DNA from: Gilliamella sp. ESL0443
GTDB lineage: Bacteria > Pseudomonadota > Gammaproteobacteria > Enterobacterales > Orbaceae
NCBI RefSeq assembly: GCF_019469165.1
Contig: NZ_CP048263.1
Coordinates: forward strand, 806,001 to 870,000
Direction of reading: 5' to 3'
DNA: 64,000 nt
Shown here one piece after another: positions 30,327 through 38,673 of this stretch. The notes beneath the pieces are model-generated. The model was given only the letters and a program-made list of their open reading frames with translations, did not search any database and had not been told where the DNA came from. The translations under genes and the position numbers were made by a program. Within the stretch, counting starts at the first letter, position 1. Every line of letters starts with the position of its first letter.

Positions 30327-30654
30327 AATTTATTTACCTTTTTTATTTATCATTTGTTAACACATTATAAAGACAGATAAAAATAAGTTACAAGTAATTT
30401 AAAAATAGATAAAAAAAGTTGAGGAGCGGGGTTTTTGAGGAAAAAAGCACCAATAATTAGTGCCAATAATCAAATAAACTAAATTTACTTTTTTATTTAT
30501 CCGATTTATTCCCTTCAAATACATTAAAATCAGAAATAAGTCAGGAATAACTTAAAAAATAGAAAAAAAGTTGAGGAACGGGGTTTTTGAGGAGAAAAAG
30601 GCACCAATAATTAGTGCCTATAATCGAATATCTTTTTATATAAGAGAAAAACAG
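30327..30654. repeat. tandem ~145-bp intergenic repeat with two copies of a GTTGAGGARCGGGG element
   Basis: Two diverged copies (about 30330-30475 and 30484-30625) share a TTTTTTATTTATC-like left part, AAATAAGT, then the core AAAAAAAGTTGAGGARCGGGG plus TTTTTGAGG (30411-30440 and 30563-30592). Each ends in a hairpin of GGCAC/GTGCC type (30447-30463, 30600-30618). On the minus strand the right-hand hairpin followed by TTTTTC is a plausible pdxT terminator. The core recurs at 38328 and 42657. Confidence 0.8.
30600..30618 (-). terminator. predicted terminator of pdxST
   Basis: GGCACTAAT/ATTGGTGCC stem on the minus strand, 36 bases beyond the pdxT stop and followed by TTTTTCTCC; an imperfect copy sits about 155 bp further on. 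Confidence 0.6.
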
Positions 30655-31242
30655 TCAGCATTTTTCAATAAAATAGCGCATTATGCGATTATCGGTCGTT
30701 AGTTCGGGATGGAATGAGCAGACTAAAATATTATTCTGCTCTGCCATTACGCAATGATTATCAATAAAAGCAAGTTGTGTGACTTGCTTGCCCGCCTTAG
30801 CAATATAGGGCGCTCGGATAAAAACGGCTGGAACTTGCTGGCCAATAGGTGCAATATCTAACATCGTCTCAAAGCTAGCAATTTGCCGACCAAATCCATT
30901 ACGTTCAACCACAATATCCATCAAACCCAGTTGTTCAACTTCGCTATGGCTTGTTTCATTACCGCAAAGCACCAAACCCGCGCAGGTACCAAAAATCCCT
31001 TTACCTTGCTTGGCAAACTCTTGGATTGGTTCAAATAAGCCATTTTGCCGAATTAAACGACTTATTGCAGTTGATTCTCCACCCGGAATAATTAAACCAT
31101 CAACTTGACGCAATTGTTCGGGCTTTTTTACTGCAATTGGGATGACTAAATCAATAGTTGCAAGCATATTTAAATGTTCAGTCACTGCGCCTTGTAAATT
31201 AAGCACACCAATGGTTTTACGTGCTTTTGAGCTCATTATCAA
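30655..31242 (-). CDS. pdxT: pyridoxal 5'-phosphate synthase glutaminase subunit PdxT
   Basis: Class I glutamine amidotransferase that feeds ammonia to PdxS. The 195-aa protein has [17 protein letters not shown], the [14 protein letters not shown] oxyanion motif, nucleophile Cys in [10 protein letters not shown] and the His/Glu pair in [12 protein letters not shown]. Its ATG overlaps the pdxS stop (ATGA). The rest of the PLP synthase is supplied by PdxS. Confidence 0.97.
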   Translation of the reverse strand: MIMSSKARKTIGVLNLQGAVTEHLNMLATIDLVIPIAVKKPEQLRQVDGLIIPGGESTAISRLIRQNGLFEPIQEFAKQGKGIFGTCAGLVLCGNETSHSEVEQLGLMDIVVERNGFGRQIASFETMLDIAPIGQQVPAVFIRAPYIAKAGKQVTQLAFIDNHCVMAEQNNILVCSFHPELTTDNRIMRYFIEKC

Positions 31243-32117
31243 CCTCGCTCCTGCATTCTTTCAGATTCGCGTAATTTGCTGATTTCGATACCTTTCATCG
31301 CTTCACCTAATCCTTTTGAAAGTTCAGCTAATCTTGGATAATCGTCAAAATAAGTTGTTGTTTGAACGATTGCTTTAGCGAATTTTTCCGGATTTTGCGA
31401 TTTAAAAATACCTGAACCAACAAACACACCATCGGCACCAAGTTGCATCATCAATGCAGCATCAGCAGGCGTAGCAATGCCACCAGCAGCAAAATTAACA
31501 ACCGGTAGTTTACCCAGTTGTTTGATTTGTAATATCAACTCATAAGGTCCACCAATCTCTTTAGCAAATGTCATCAACTCATCTTTTGATTTACCAACAA
31601 CTAAACGAATTTGTTCATTTACTCGGCGCATATGCCTTACTGCTTCTACAATATTACCTGTTCCTGGTTCACCTTTGGTGCGTAGCATCGAAGCTCCTTC
31701 ACCAATTCGACGCAGTGCTTCGCCTAAGTCACGACAACCACAAACAAAAGGTACGGTAAATTCATCTTTCAATAAATGATATTGTTCATCCGCTGGTGTC
31801 AGCACTTCGCTTTCATCAATATAATCTACGCCCATGGACTCCAAAATGCGTGCCTCAACGATATGACCGATTCGCGCTTTTGCCATAACAGGTATGGTAA
31901 CTGCTTTCATCACTTCTTCAACGATTGTTGGATCAGCCATTCGTGCTACGCCTCCAGCAGCGCGTATATCAGAGGGAACACGTTCTAAAGCCATTACAGC
32001 CACTGCACCTGCTTGCTCAGCAATTTTTGCTTGTTCGGCATTAACTACATCCATAATCACACCGCCTTTTTGCATCTGTGCCATGCCACGTTTTACTGTT
32101 TGTGTACCTGTTTTCAT
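31239..32117 (-). CDS. pdxS: pyridoxal 5'-phosphate synthase subunit PdxS
   Basis: Condenses ribose 5-phosphate, glyceraldehyde 3-phosphate and ammonia directly into PLP (DXP-independent route). The 292-aa TIM barrel shows [39 protein letters not shown], the active-site Lys in [30 protein letters not shown] and the phosphate loop [20 protein letters not shown]. Most Enterobacterales use PdxA/PdxJ instead, so this operon marks a lineage difference. Divergent pdxR adjoins. Confidence 0.98.
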   Translation of the reverse strand: MKTGTQTVKRGMAQMQKGGVIMDVVNAEQAKIAEQAGAVAVMALERVPSDIRAAGGVARMADPTIVEEVMKAVTIPVMAKARIGHIVEARILESMGVDYIDESEVLTPADEQYHLLKDEFTVPFVCGCRDLGEALRRIGEGASMLRTKGEPGTGNIVEAVRHMRRVNEQIRLVVGKSKDELMTFAKEIGGPYELILQIKQLGKLPVVNFAAGGIATPADAALMMQLGADGVFVGSGIFKSQNPEKFAKAIVQTTTYFDDYPRLAELSKGLGEAMKGIEISKLRESERMQERG

Positions 32118-32169
32118 GATTACTCCTAATTAAATAAAGTATTATTCAAAATAAAATTGCTACAATAAA

Positions 32170-32202
32170 CATCCAATTGGACTATAATTAACCCATCCAA
32201 TT
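32170..32202. promoter_or_regulatory. pdxR binding site: direct repeats CATCCAATT, candidate PdxR (MocR) binding sites
   Basis: CATCCAATT occurs at 32170-32178 and again at 32194-32202, 24 bp centre to centre, in the 112-bp gap between divergent pdxS and pdxR. The left copy is within the palindrome TCCAATTGGA. Direct repeats about two helical turns apart are typical of MocR regulators; assignment to PdxR is inference. Confidence 0.6.
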
Positions 32203-32229
32203 ATGCATAAATCAAAAAACTGATAGACG

Positions 32230-33633
32230 ATGTGGAATAAACAAAAATTAGCGGCTTTTGACGGAGCACTATTTAAAAAAGTGATCCAGTTGATTGAAAA
32301 TTACATTGAACAAGGGGTATTAATAGCGGGTGAGAGATTACCATCAGAGCGAGAGTTGGCTAAAAATCTGCACGTTAACCGCTCAACTATTGTCCATGCG
32401 CTAGATATCTTAACTGAACGCAATGTATTGGTTCGTAAGCAGGGTAGTGGAACCTTTATTAATGATCAAAAATGGGGGCTTCAAGCTTACTCCACCATTA
32501 ACTGGCGACTACCAGCCCATTTCTATCAAAATCGCAAAAGTGTATATCAACAAAAAGTATTTCAGACTCGTCAGCAAATGGCGAACATCTGTGATTTGGC
32601 TAATGGTGATTTACCAACTCATATGATGCCCAAATTAATGTTACCCAATATCACCTCTCATGAAATGGTTGCTTATGAAAAGCAAAGCGACACATTGCAA
32701 TTGGGTCTACCTACACTCAAAGTGCAGATCGCCAATTATATGTTGAACCAATTTGGCATGATGGTTGATACCGATCAAATTTTAATAACCTCAGGAACGC
32801 AGCAATCCCTCTTTTTAATTACTCAAGGATTATTAAAACCTGGCGATGCAATAGGCATTGAATCACCTTCATATTTCTATTCATTACCACTATTTCAAGC
32901 AGCAGGCTTGCGGTTATATGGTATTGAGTGTGATGCCGAAGGGATAACTTTAGAGAGTTTACAAAAAGTCAGTTTAGAACGGCAAATTAAATGGTTATTT
33001 CTAAATCCAATATTTCAAAATCCAACGGGATGTGTGATGAGTAATCATCGAAAAAAACAGATATTGGCATTTTGTCGAAAGCAGTGTATTGGTATTGTTG
33101 AGGATGATGCTTATAGTGGGTTAGCTTTTGATCAAAAGAGTCATATCGACCCGATAAAAAAATATGATACCAGTAATCAAGTTATCTATTTAGGATCATT
33201 ATCCAAATATATTGGTCGCAACATACGTATTGGTTGGATGATTGCACCGAAAGAAATTATCGAAAAACTAGCCAATATAAGGCATCACATTGACTCAGGA
33301 TTAAGTATATTACCGCAACTTTTAGCTGAAGAATATTTGACTCATCACTACCAATCCCATCAAGAATGGTTACGCCAGCAATTAAAACAGAAGGCTAACC
33401 AACTAATAGATTGGCTTGATGACTATTTTAAAGGTGACATCAATTACCAGATACCCACAGGCGGTTTTCATCTATATGCCCATTTGCCCGTTAGCAGTCA
33501 GGCGCAGGAGTTGGCTATTTTAAATCAATTACTAGCAAAGCATATAATAGTGTCACAAGGCACTGACTTTGGGGATCGAGTTGGCGCTATACGTTTAAGT
33601 TATGGTCATTTTGCAAAAGATTCGATGAGATAA
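32230..33633 (+). CDS. pdxR: PdxR, MocR-type (GntR-HTH/aminotransferase) regulator of PLP synthesis
   Basis: 467-aa fusion: an N-terminal GntR winged helix at about residues 13-80 (GERLPSERELAKNLHVNRST) joined to a fold-type-I aminotransferase domain (about 115-465) with the PLP-binding Lys in YLGSLSKYIGRNIRIGW. In other bacteria PdxR activates pdxST when PLP is scarce and is autoregulated. Its divergent position opposite pdxST and the direct repeats between support that. The ribosome site is weak (GATAG). Confidence 0.93.
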   Translation: MWNKQKLAAFDGALFKKVIQLIENYIEQGVLIAGERLPSERELAKNLHVNRSTIVHALDILTERNVLVRKQGSGTFINDQKWGLQAYSTINWRLPAHFYQNRKSVYQQKVFQTRQQMANICDLANGDLPTHMMPKLMLPNITSHEMVAYEKQSDTLQLGLPTLKVQIANYMLNQFGMMVDTDQILITSGTQQSLFLITQGLLKPGDAIGIESPSYFYSLPLFQAAGLRLYGIECDAEGITLESLQKVSLERQIKWLFLNPIFQNPTGCVMSNHRKKQILAFCRKQCIGIVEDDAYSGLAFDQKSHIDPIKKYDTSNQVIYLGSLSKYIGRNIRIGWMIAPKEIIEKLANIRHHIDSGLSILPQLLAEEYLTHHYQSHQEWLRQQLKQKANQLIDWLDDYFKGDINYQIPTGGFHLYAHLPVSSQAQELAILNQLLAKHIIVSQGTDFGDRVGAIRLSYGHFAKDSMR

Positions 33634-34032
33634 AGCGAACTAAGTTTTTATTGATTGTTCTAACAGGTATTTGGCGTTAATAAATAGATCATAACTGCTT
33701 AGACAAACAAGGCAGGGTTAATCGGTAAACTTCAAATCTCATTATTGGATTGAATCTCAGCTAAATAATCACAAAACTATCAAAAAATCGCGGTTTTTAT
33801 GCCTTATTAGCTACATTATATGATATAACAATTTGCGTTTGATATAAGGCATTCGTAGCAATAACATTTATTATTAAAAACCATATCCGATTACTTAAAA
33901 TAGATTCACATAAAAAATCTTATCATTTTATTTACAAAATATTATCTGAAACCACGGTACACCAATATTTAACTCACTTGTTATATATGTTAGATTATTT
34001 GCTCCTTTCATATATAAGCAGGTAGGCTGATT
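33634..34032. other. 399-bp intergenic region without recognised genes
   Basis: AT-rich gap between pdxR and the SemiSWEET gene. I see no RNA gene, strong hairpin or open frame over 60 codons. The SemiSWEET promoter should lie at its right end, but no clear -35/-10 pair stands out. Confidence 0.5.
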
Positions 34033-34296
34033 TTGAATCTTTCTCCAAAAGCTTTTCACTATTTGGGTGTTATCGCAACACTTGCATCATTAGGAATGTA
34101 CGTATCGTATATCCCACAAATTATCGACAATCTTCATGGATTTAAAGCTAATCCAACTCAACCTTTAGCGGCAGCAATTAACTGCTCATTATGGGTCTGT
34201 TATGGCTTATTACGACAAAAAAAGGATTGGCCAATTGCAATAGCTAATTTTCCAGGAGTATTATTTGGTTTAACCGCGTTTATTACTGCTTTATAA
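34033..34296 (+). CDS. SemiSWEET sugar transporter
   Basis: 87-aa membrane protein of three helices forming one PQ-loop/MtN3 unit: LGVIATLASLGMYVSYIPQI, then AAAINCSLWVCYGLLRQKKD and WPIAIANFPGVLFGLTAFIT. The YIPQI motif and the central Asn-x-x-(L)-W-x-x-YG segment are typical. SemiSWEETs dimerise into a passive sugar pore. Start is TTG at 34033 with AGGTAGG about 6-9 nt upstream. Followed by a strong terminator; a stand-alone gene. Confidence 0.88.
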   Translation: MNLSPKAFHYLGVIATLASLGMYVSYIPQIIDNLHGFKANPTQPLAAAINCSLWVCYGLLRQKKDWPIAIANFPGVLFGLTAFITAL

Positions 34297-34698
34297 ATTC
34301 TTGTTTTAACTCCCTTATATTTTCTTTATACAGCATAATATATGCTGTATTTTTTTATAATCACAATTTTTGTGAAATAGGCTAGATAATTGTTACTCAA
34401 AAATTGAGAAATCAGAGAAGATTAAAAATTAACCTTGCATATAACTTATTAATTATTATATTGTTATTGAGTTATCAACAGGTTTGTTAAATACTTATCA
34501 AATAATAAAGTGAATAATTTAATCGATTAATCTAATTTATCGATTTACTATTGTTATCTAATAGTGATTAGACTATAGTAAAAGTCAGCCTATTTTTTAG
34601 GCTGGATTCATCTTCAAAATCTATCAGAATGTTATTTATACAAAGATTAACTAAATTTGATGATTAACAAATGAGTTTTATAAAATAAGGAAATCACC
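34297..34698. other. 402-bp intergenic region
   Basis: Contains the SemiSWEET terminator near its left end. The remainder is very AT-rich; no further gene or RNA is recognisable. Confidence 0.5.
34328..34357 (+). terminator. Rho-independent terminator of the SemiSWEET gene
   Basis: ATACAGCATA and TATGCTGTAT form a 10-bp stem with an ATA loop followed by TTTTTTT. Confidence 0.88.
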
Positions 34699-34932
34699 AT
34701 GGCTGATATTAATCTTTCCGATGATTTGATAAAAGATTTTATCTACTCAATGTACCGTAAAGAGGTATTATTAAATTTAAAAGGTGTGGTTTTGACTGAA
34801 GAAGATCGCAAACAACTCCACGCAAAAAGAGACTTTGTAAATCAATTATCTGAAGCCGAATTATCCGATATTCGCTCATGGGTTCTAGATAAATTAAAAT
34901 TACTCGAAAACCAACACCAAGAGCAGAATTAA
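34699..34932 (+). CDS. small hypothetical protein
   Basis: 77-aa acidic, helical, soluble protein (MADINLSDDLIKDFIYSMYR onwards; LTEEDRKQLHAKRDFVNQLS; closing WVLDKLKLLENQHQEQN). I do not recognise the family. The reading frame is credible: AAGGA is 9 nt before the ATG, codon use matches neighbours, and it is isolated by AT-rich spacers. Amphipathic helices suggest a protein-binding role, which is only a guess. Confidence 0.7.
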   Translation: MADINLSDDLIKDFIYSMYRKEVLLNLKGVVLTEEDRKQLHAKRDFVNQLSEAELSDIRSWVLDKLKLLENQHQEQN

Positions 34933-35067
34933 CTAAAAAATCTATACTAAGCTAGCTTTTTCAAATCTATTGATAAAATTTATTTGCAGCGTTATTCAAA
35001 ACGATATGGACAGTTTAAACAATCGTTTTATAATGCATCAGTTACTCGATAATCTTAAGGAAAGATC

Positions 35068-35472
35068 ATGAAAAAGTTAGCAGTAGTTTTATTATTAGGT
35101 CTCCCAGTTATTGCATCTGCGTCCAATTGTGACGAAATTAGTGCAAATATCGCCGAAAAAATTAAAAATAACGGTGTTAATGAAAATAGCTTCCAATTAA
35201 AACTTGTTCCTCAAGGTGAACAAAATATTGAAGGTAAAATCGTTGGATCATGTGATCGAGGTAAACAAAGCATTGTTTATATTCGTACACCATCATCAAA
35301 ATCAGTTAAAGATGAGCCTGAAACACCTGTTGAAATCACACCACAACCCGTTGAGAGCGACAGCCCTAGTAACGCTCCAGTTCAAACGCCAGCTTCGGCA
35401 CCAGTAGAAAAAGTTCAAACTCCAGAGCCGACTTCTACAGAATCTCAGGAAACTGAACAAAAAGCAGAATAA
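35068..35472 (+). CDS. DUF1161 periplasmic protein with Pro/Glu-rich C-terminal tail
   Basis: 134-aa exported protein: signal MKKLAVVLLLGLPVIASAS, then a DUF1161-like domain to about residue 75 (NCDEISANIAEKIKNNGVNE, VVGSC-type segment IVGSCDRGKQSIVYIRT, with two Cys likely disulfide-bonded). Residues 80-134 are low complexity, rich in Pro, Glu, Thr and Ser, absent from the short enterobacterial relatives (YnfD type). Function unknown. AAGGAAAG precedes the ATG. It is upstream of the TPP riboswitch but separately expressed. Confidence 0.8.
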   Translation: MKKLAVVLLLGLPVIASASNCDEISANIAEKIKNNGVNENSFQLKLVPQGEQNIEGKIVGSCDRGKQSIVYIRTPSSKSVKDEPETPVEITPQPVESDSPSNAPVQTPASAPVEKVQTPEPTSTESQETEQKAE

Positions 35473-35510
35473 ACAGAAATTTAAGTAACCATTTTATAAA
35501 TTTTATAATT

Positions 35511-35645
35511 TGTTTAACCGGGGTGCTATAGGCTGAGATTATACCCGTTGAACCTGATTCGGTTAATACCGACGAAGGGAGTTTAAAACACGTCTATTAT
35601 AGAAATCTGTTTAACTCCTTATAGCGAATTTGTCAAAAAAGGAGT
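35511..35645 (+). promoter_or_regulatory. TPP (THI-element) riboswitch controlling tenA
   Basis: The aptamer at 35511-35590 contains the hallmark GGGGTGC, GGCTGAGAT, ACCCGTTGAACCTGAT, CGGTTAATACCG and CGAAGGGA segments. P1 pairs TGTTTAAC (35511-35518) with 35581-35590. The expression platform is readable: the same TGTTTAAC recurs at 35608-35615 in TGTTTAACTCC, which can pair with GGAGTTTAAAACA (35578-35590) when TPP is absent. With TPP bound, ACTCCTT (35614-35620) is free to pair with AAGGAGT (35639-35645), masking the tenA ribosome site. This predicts translational repression. Confidence 0.93.
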
Positions 35646-35649
35646 CATT

Positions 35650-36294
35650 ATGCCATCATTTAACTCACTGATTGAATCAAGCGAATGGAAACACTATATT
35701 CAACATGATTTTGTTCAACAATTAGGAAAAGGCACATTAGACTTAACCTGCTTTCAATACTACCTTAAACAAGATTATCTTTTTTTAATCAACTTTTCCC
35801 GAGCTTGGGGACTTGCAGTATATAAAAGTCACGACATTGCTCAAATTCGGCAATCATTAGAGAGTTTAAAAACCATTGTTGAAGTTGAACTCGATCTGCA
35901 TATTGAATATTGCAAAAAATGGCACATAACTGAATATGAACTAAGCACATTAAAGGAAGCCAAAGCCAATAGTGATTATACACGTTATGTGCTTGATATT
36001 GGATTACACGGCGATATATTAGATATACACATAGCAATGGCACCCTGTTTAATTGGGTATGGGATGATTGCCAATTGGATTCAAGGTTGGGACGAAAACA
36101 ACCCATATCGCTCTTGGATTGAGATGTATGCCAGTAAGGAGTTCCAACAAGCAGTACAAAAAGAAATTGCTTGGATAGAACAACAATTACTTAATATTAG
36201 TGAAAACCGATTTAAACAATTAAGCCAAATATTTAAGCAAGCGACGCAATTGGAAATAAATTTTTGGCAAATGGCATTGGATAAAAGTGACTAG
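35650..36294 (+). CDS. tenA: TenA family aminopyrimidine aminohydrolase / thiaminase II
   Basis: Salvages the thiamine pyrimidine by hydrolysing formyl-aminopyrimidine or thiamine breakdown products to HMP. The 214-aa all-helical protein shows DYLFLINFSRAWGLAVYKS (substrate-pocket region) and the catalytic Cys in MAPCLIGYGMIANW, plus the C-terminal Glu in QLEINFWQMA. It is the only gene under the TPP riboswitch; no thiCEFGHMDE genes occur in the window, suggesting salvage dependence. GGAG is 5 nt before the ATG, the site sequestered by the riboswitch. Confidence 0.94.
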   Translation: MPSFNSLIESSEWKHYIQHDFVQQLGKGTLDLTCFQYYLKQDYLFLINFSRAWGLAVYKSHDIAQIRQSLESLKTIVEVELDLHIEYCKKWHITEYELSTLKEAKANSDYTRYVLDIGLHGDILDIHIAMAPCLIGYGMIANWIQGWDENNPYRSWIEMYASKEFQQAVQKEIAWIEQQLLNISENRFKQLSQIFKQATQLEINFWQMALDKSD

Positions 36295-36298
36295 TAAA

Positions 36299-36332
36299 CA
36301 GCATGTTTTACCAGTTTAGATAAAACATGCTG
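36299..36332. terminator. 12-bp perfect hairpin between convergent tenA and asnA
   Basis: CAGCATGTTTTA and TAAAACATGCTG surround a 10-nt loop, 5 bases after the tenA stop and 9 before the asnA stop. Probably a shared bidirectional terminator, though without a long U-tract. Confidence 0.65.
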
Positions 36333-36340
36333 AGCATGAA

Positions 36341-37333
36341 TTATAAAAGTTGTTGATAGTTTTGCTTGGTTACATCATCCCAAACACTTGCTTGGACTTG
36401 CCCAATATGATGTTGTTGTAAAAGCAACATAGTTAGTCGAGATTGTCCAATCCCGCCACCAATTGTCTGTAAAAAATCACCATTAGCTAATGCCTTATGC
36501 CAAGCATATTGCAGACGATCTTCATTATTGGTTAATTTTAATTGACGTTTTAACGTCTCAGGATCGACGCGAATACCCATTGACGAAATTTCAAAACCAC
36601 TATTTAAAACTGGATTCCAAACTAAAATATCACCATTTAATCCTTTAGAACCCATCTCATTATCGCTACTCCAATCATCATAATCAGGGGCGCGCACATC
36701 GTGTTTTTCTTTATTTGACAAATCACCACCAATACCGATTAAAAATACTGCGCCTAACTCCTTAGTAATCGCATTTTCGCGCTCTTTTGGTGATAAATTA
36801 GGATAACGTTTTAATAACTGTTCACTATCCATAAAAGTGATCGACTCTGGTAAAAAACAAGAAAGATGATATTTTTCTGAAACCACTTTTTCTGTAGCCT
36901 TAATAGCACTATAAATCTTCTCTACCGTCTGTTTTAAATAAGCAAGATTGCGATCTTCAGGACGAATCACTTTTTCCCAATCCCATTGATCGACATAAAC
37001 AGAGTGAATAGGGGAGAGCTTATCTTCATCAGGGCGAAGTGCTTTCATATTGGTATAAATACCTTCACCAACTGGAAAATTATGTTGGCTCAAGATCTTA
37101 CGTTTCCATTTAGCGAGTGAATGAACCACTTCAAATTGTGCATCAGGAATACTCTTAATATTAACTTGAACCGCCTTCTCAGTCCCAGATAAATTATCCT
37201 GAACACCATCACCAATTTGACTCAAAAGTGGGGCTTGAACTTCAATTAGTGATAAATTATTCGCTAATTGCTCAGCAAAAAATTGTTTAACAAAATTGAT
37301 CCGTTGTTGCTGCTCTTTAAATGATATCGTCAT
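36341..37333 (-). CDS. asnA: aspartate-ammonia ligase (asparagine synthetase A)
   Basis: ATP-dependent amidation of aspartate with ammonia. 330 aa, equal to E. coli AsnA. Class II aaRS-like core: [63 protein letters not shown] and the C-terminal [20 protein letters not shown]. The regulator asnC is not adjacent, unlike in E. coli. Convergent to tenA. Confidence 0.97.
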   Translation of the reverse strand: MTISFKEQQQRINFVKQFFAEQLANNLSLIEVQAPLLSQIGDGVQDNLSGTEKAVQVNIKSIPDAQFEVVHSLAKWKRKILSQHNFPVGEGIYTNMKALRPDEDKLSPIHSVYVDQWDWEKVIRPEDRNLAYLKQTVEKIYSAIKATEKVVSEKYHLSCFLPESITFMDSEQLLKRYPNLSPKERENAITKELGAVFLIGIGGDLSNKEKHDVRAPDYDDWSSDNEMGSKGLNGDILVWNPVLNSGFEISSMGIRVDPETLKRQLKLTNNEDRLQYAWHKALANGDFLQTIGGGIGQSRLTMLLLQQHHIGQVQASVWDDVTKQNYQQLL

Positions 37334-37575
37334 GTCTCATCTCAAAAAGTGAATGGGTTAGTGACGATAAATTAAACTAGAAAACAGAAATATGCAAGTT
37401 AGAACATATTCGGACTTTTTATAAAGCGCAAAGCACTATAATCAAATTCACGGATTATTGATGCGGGTAAGGACTGCATCACACATTAAATGTAAAAATT
37501 GAAATCAAATTACCCAATAATACAATATATTAGGTAATTATGTTTCATAATATAGGTAAAAGATAATTGAGTTAA

Positions 37576-37989
37576 TTATTGATTAAAATAGGTGGAAACA
37601 ATATGGGTTAAATTTGGCTTTTGCCATTTTGCGATGAACACAAAATTAGGTACTATAAATGGATACCTTTTGTTTTCAGCCAAAGTAAATTCAAGTTTGC
37701 TGGTAATCCAGCCTTTTTTGAACTTGAAATTTGAAATTGATGTCACCGGGATTCGAATAACATCATTCGTTAAATCTCCAGCGAGAGTTAAGCCAATTAA
37801 AATAATTTCATCGGACTTAAAATAAATAAGGTAGTGTTTAATATCAAAAGCGGCTGCGCCCTGAAAAAGTGCAAATCTCCAAAGTTTTGGGTGGATAGAA
37901 CCATAAATTACTGATGAGCTATTAAAATCGGGTAATTCAAGTTTTTCAAATAAGGCTTTTATTTTTTCTAGTTTTAACCCATCATTCAT
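37576..37989 (-). CDS. hypothetical protein with PH-like (bacterial pleckstrin-type) domain
   Basis: 137-aa soluble protein starting MNDGLKLEKIKALFEKLELP. The central LIYFKSDEIILIGLTLAG, then RIPVTSISNFKFKKGWITSK and LEFTLAENKRYPFIVPNF alternate beta-strands as in YokE-type PH domains; name is tentative. ATG 37989 is preferred because GGGAG lies 7 nt upstream; an in-frame ATG at 38094 would add 35 residues that look noncoding. Function unknown. It borders the left repeat of the adhesin array. Confidence 0.65.
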   Translation of the reverse strand: MNDGLKLEKIKALFEKLELPDFNSSSVIYGSIHPKLWRFALFQGAAAFDIKHYLIYFKSDEIILIGLTLAGDLTNDVIRIPVTSISNFKFKKGWITSKLEFTLAENKRYPFIVPNFVFIAKWQKPNLTHIVSTYFNQ

Positions 37990-38256
37990 GTTAATACTCC
38001 CTTGCGTTGAAAATTTACTCTTAATTAAAACATTGTTTTTATTAAAAATCGAAGATTGTAAGAAGTTGAGGGGATTGATTATAAAACTATTCAAAACTAA
38101 TTAAAATAGAAATGTAGTAAGAGATCATAACTATCATATAGAAAAAATTTAGACTTACGAATGGATGAAATATGATCAGATAAGTTATTGCATAAAATCC
38201 TTTCATAAAGGGAGAGGATATGTATTTAAAAATTAAATAGTCGAAGAGATCATAAT

Positions 38257-38354
38257 AAGCGATTAAGCGGCTTAGCGATGTTTTAATCACCCGCCTAGGC
38301 GGGTTTATTTTCGAGGTATTTAGTAGCAAAAAAGTTGAGGAACAGGGTTTTTGA
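38257..38354 (+). repeat. ~98-bp direct repeat, left copy (flanks the DUF823-like array)
   Basis: Aligns over its length with 42586-42684 at an estimated 75-80% identity, same orientation. It contains GGCTTAGCGA, a terminator hairpin ACCCGCCTAGGCGGGT followed by TTTATTTT (38288-38311), and ends with the dispersed core GTTGAGGAACAGGGTTTTT (38328-38354). As nothing is transcribed toward this terminator on the plus strand, it looks like the leftover 3' end of a lost array member. Confidence 0.8.
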
Positions 38355-38673
38355 TCTTCTAAATTCCACTTCAGAACTATTTAATGATCAACATCATTAA
38401 TTCTAAATGCTAAGATAAAATTTTTCAGGATCAATAATTATAATTATTAAAGTTTTGTAAATGCTATATTTTTAATTAAAACAATGGTTAGTTATTTTTT
38501 AATCATGCTTTTTTATGATCATCTTTACGAAAGTTAACGATCTAAATTAAAAAAAGTATTGCACCTGGTTTTTTCAGTCACTATACTTTTTACATAATTT
38601 TAGCGGGATAGCTAAAACAATAATTAGAAAAATAGTAAATAAATCATAAATATACTTGACAGGATTGTCGCAG
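38355..38673. other. intergenic region upstream of the DUF823-like array
   Basis: AT-rich gap of about 319 bp holding the array promoter. No certain boxes; TTGACA (38656-38661) and TATAAT (38680-38685), 18 bp apart, look like a promoter but straddle the homologous start codon at 38674, so they may be fortuitous. The stretch GAAAAATAGTAAATAAATCA resembles the spacers ahead of the other two array genes. Confidence 0.45.

Noticed and set aside
38087-38329. 80-codon minus-strand frame with hydrophobic content
   Set aside because: Its first third lies in the flanking direct repeat and terminator hairpin, there is no ribosome site, and the rest is AT-driven Ile/Phe/Tyr composition.
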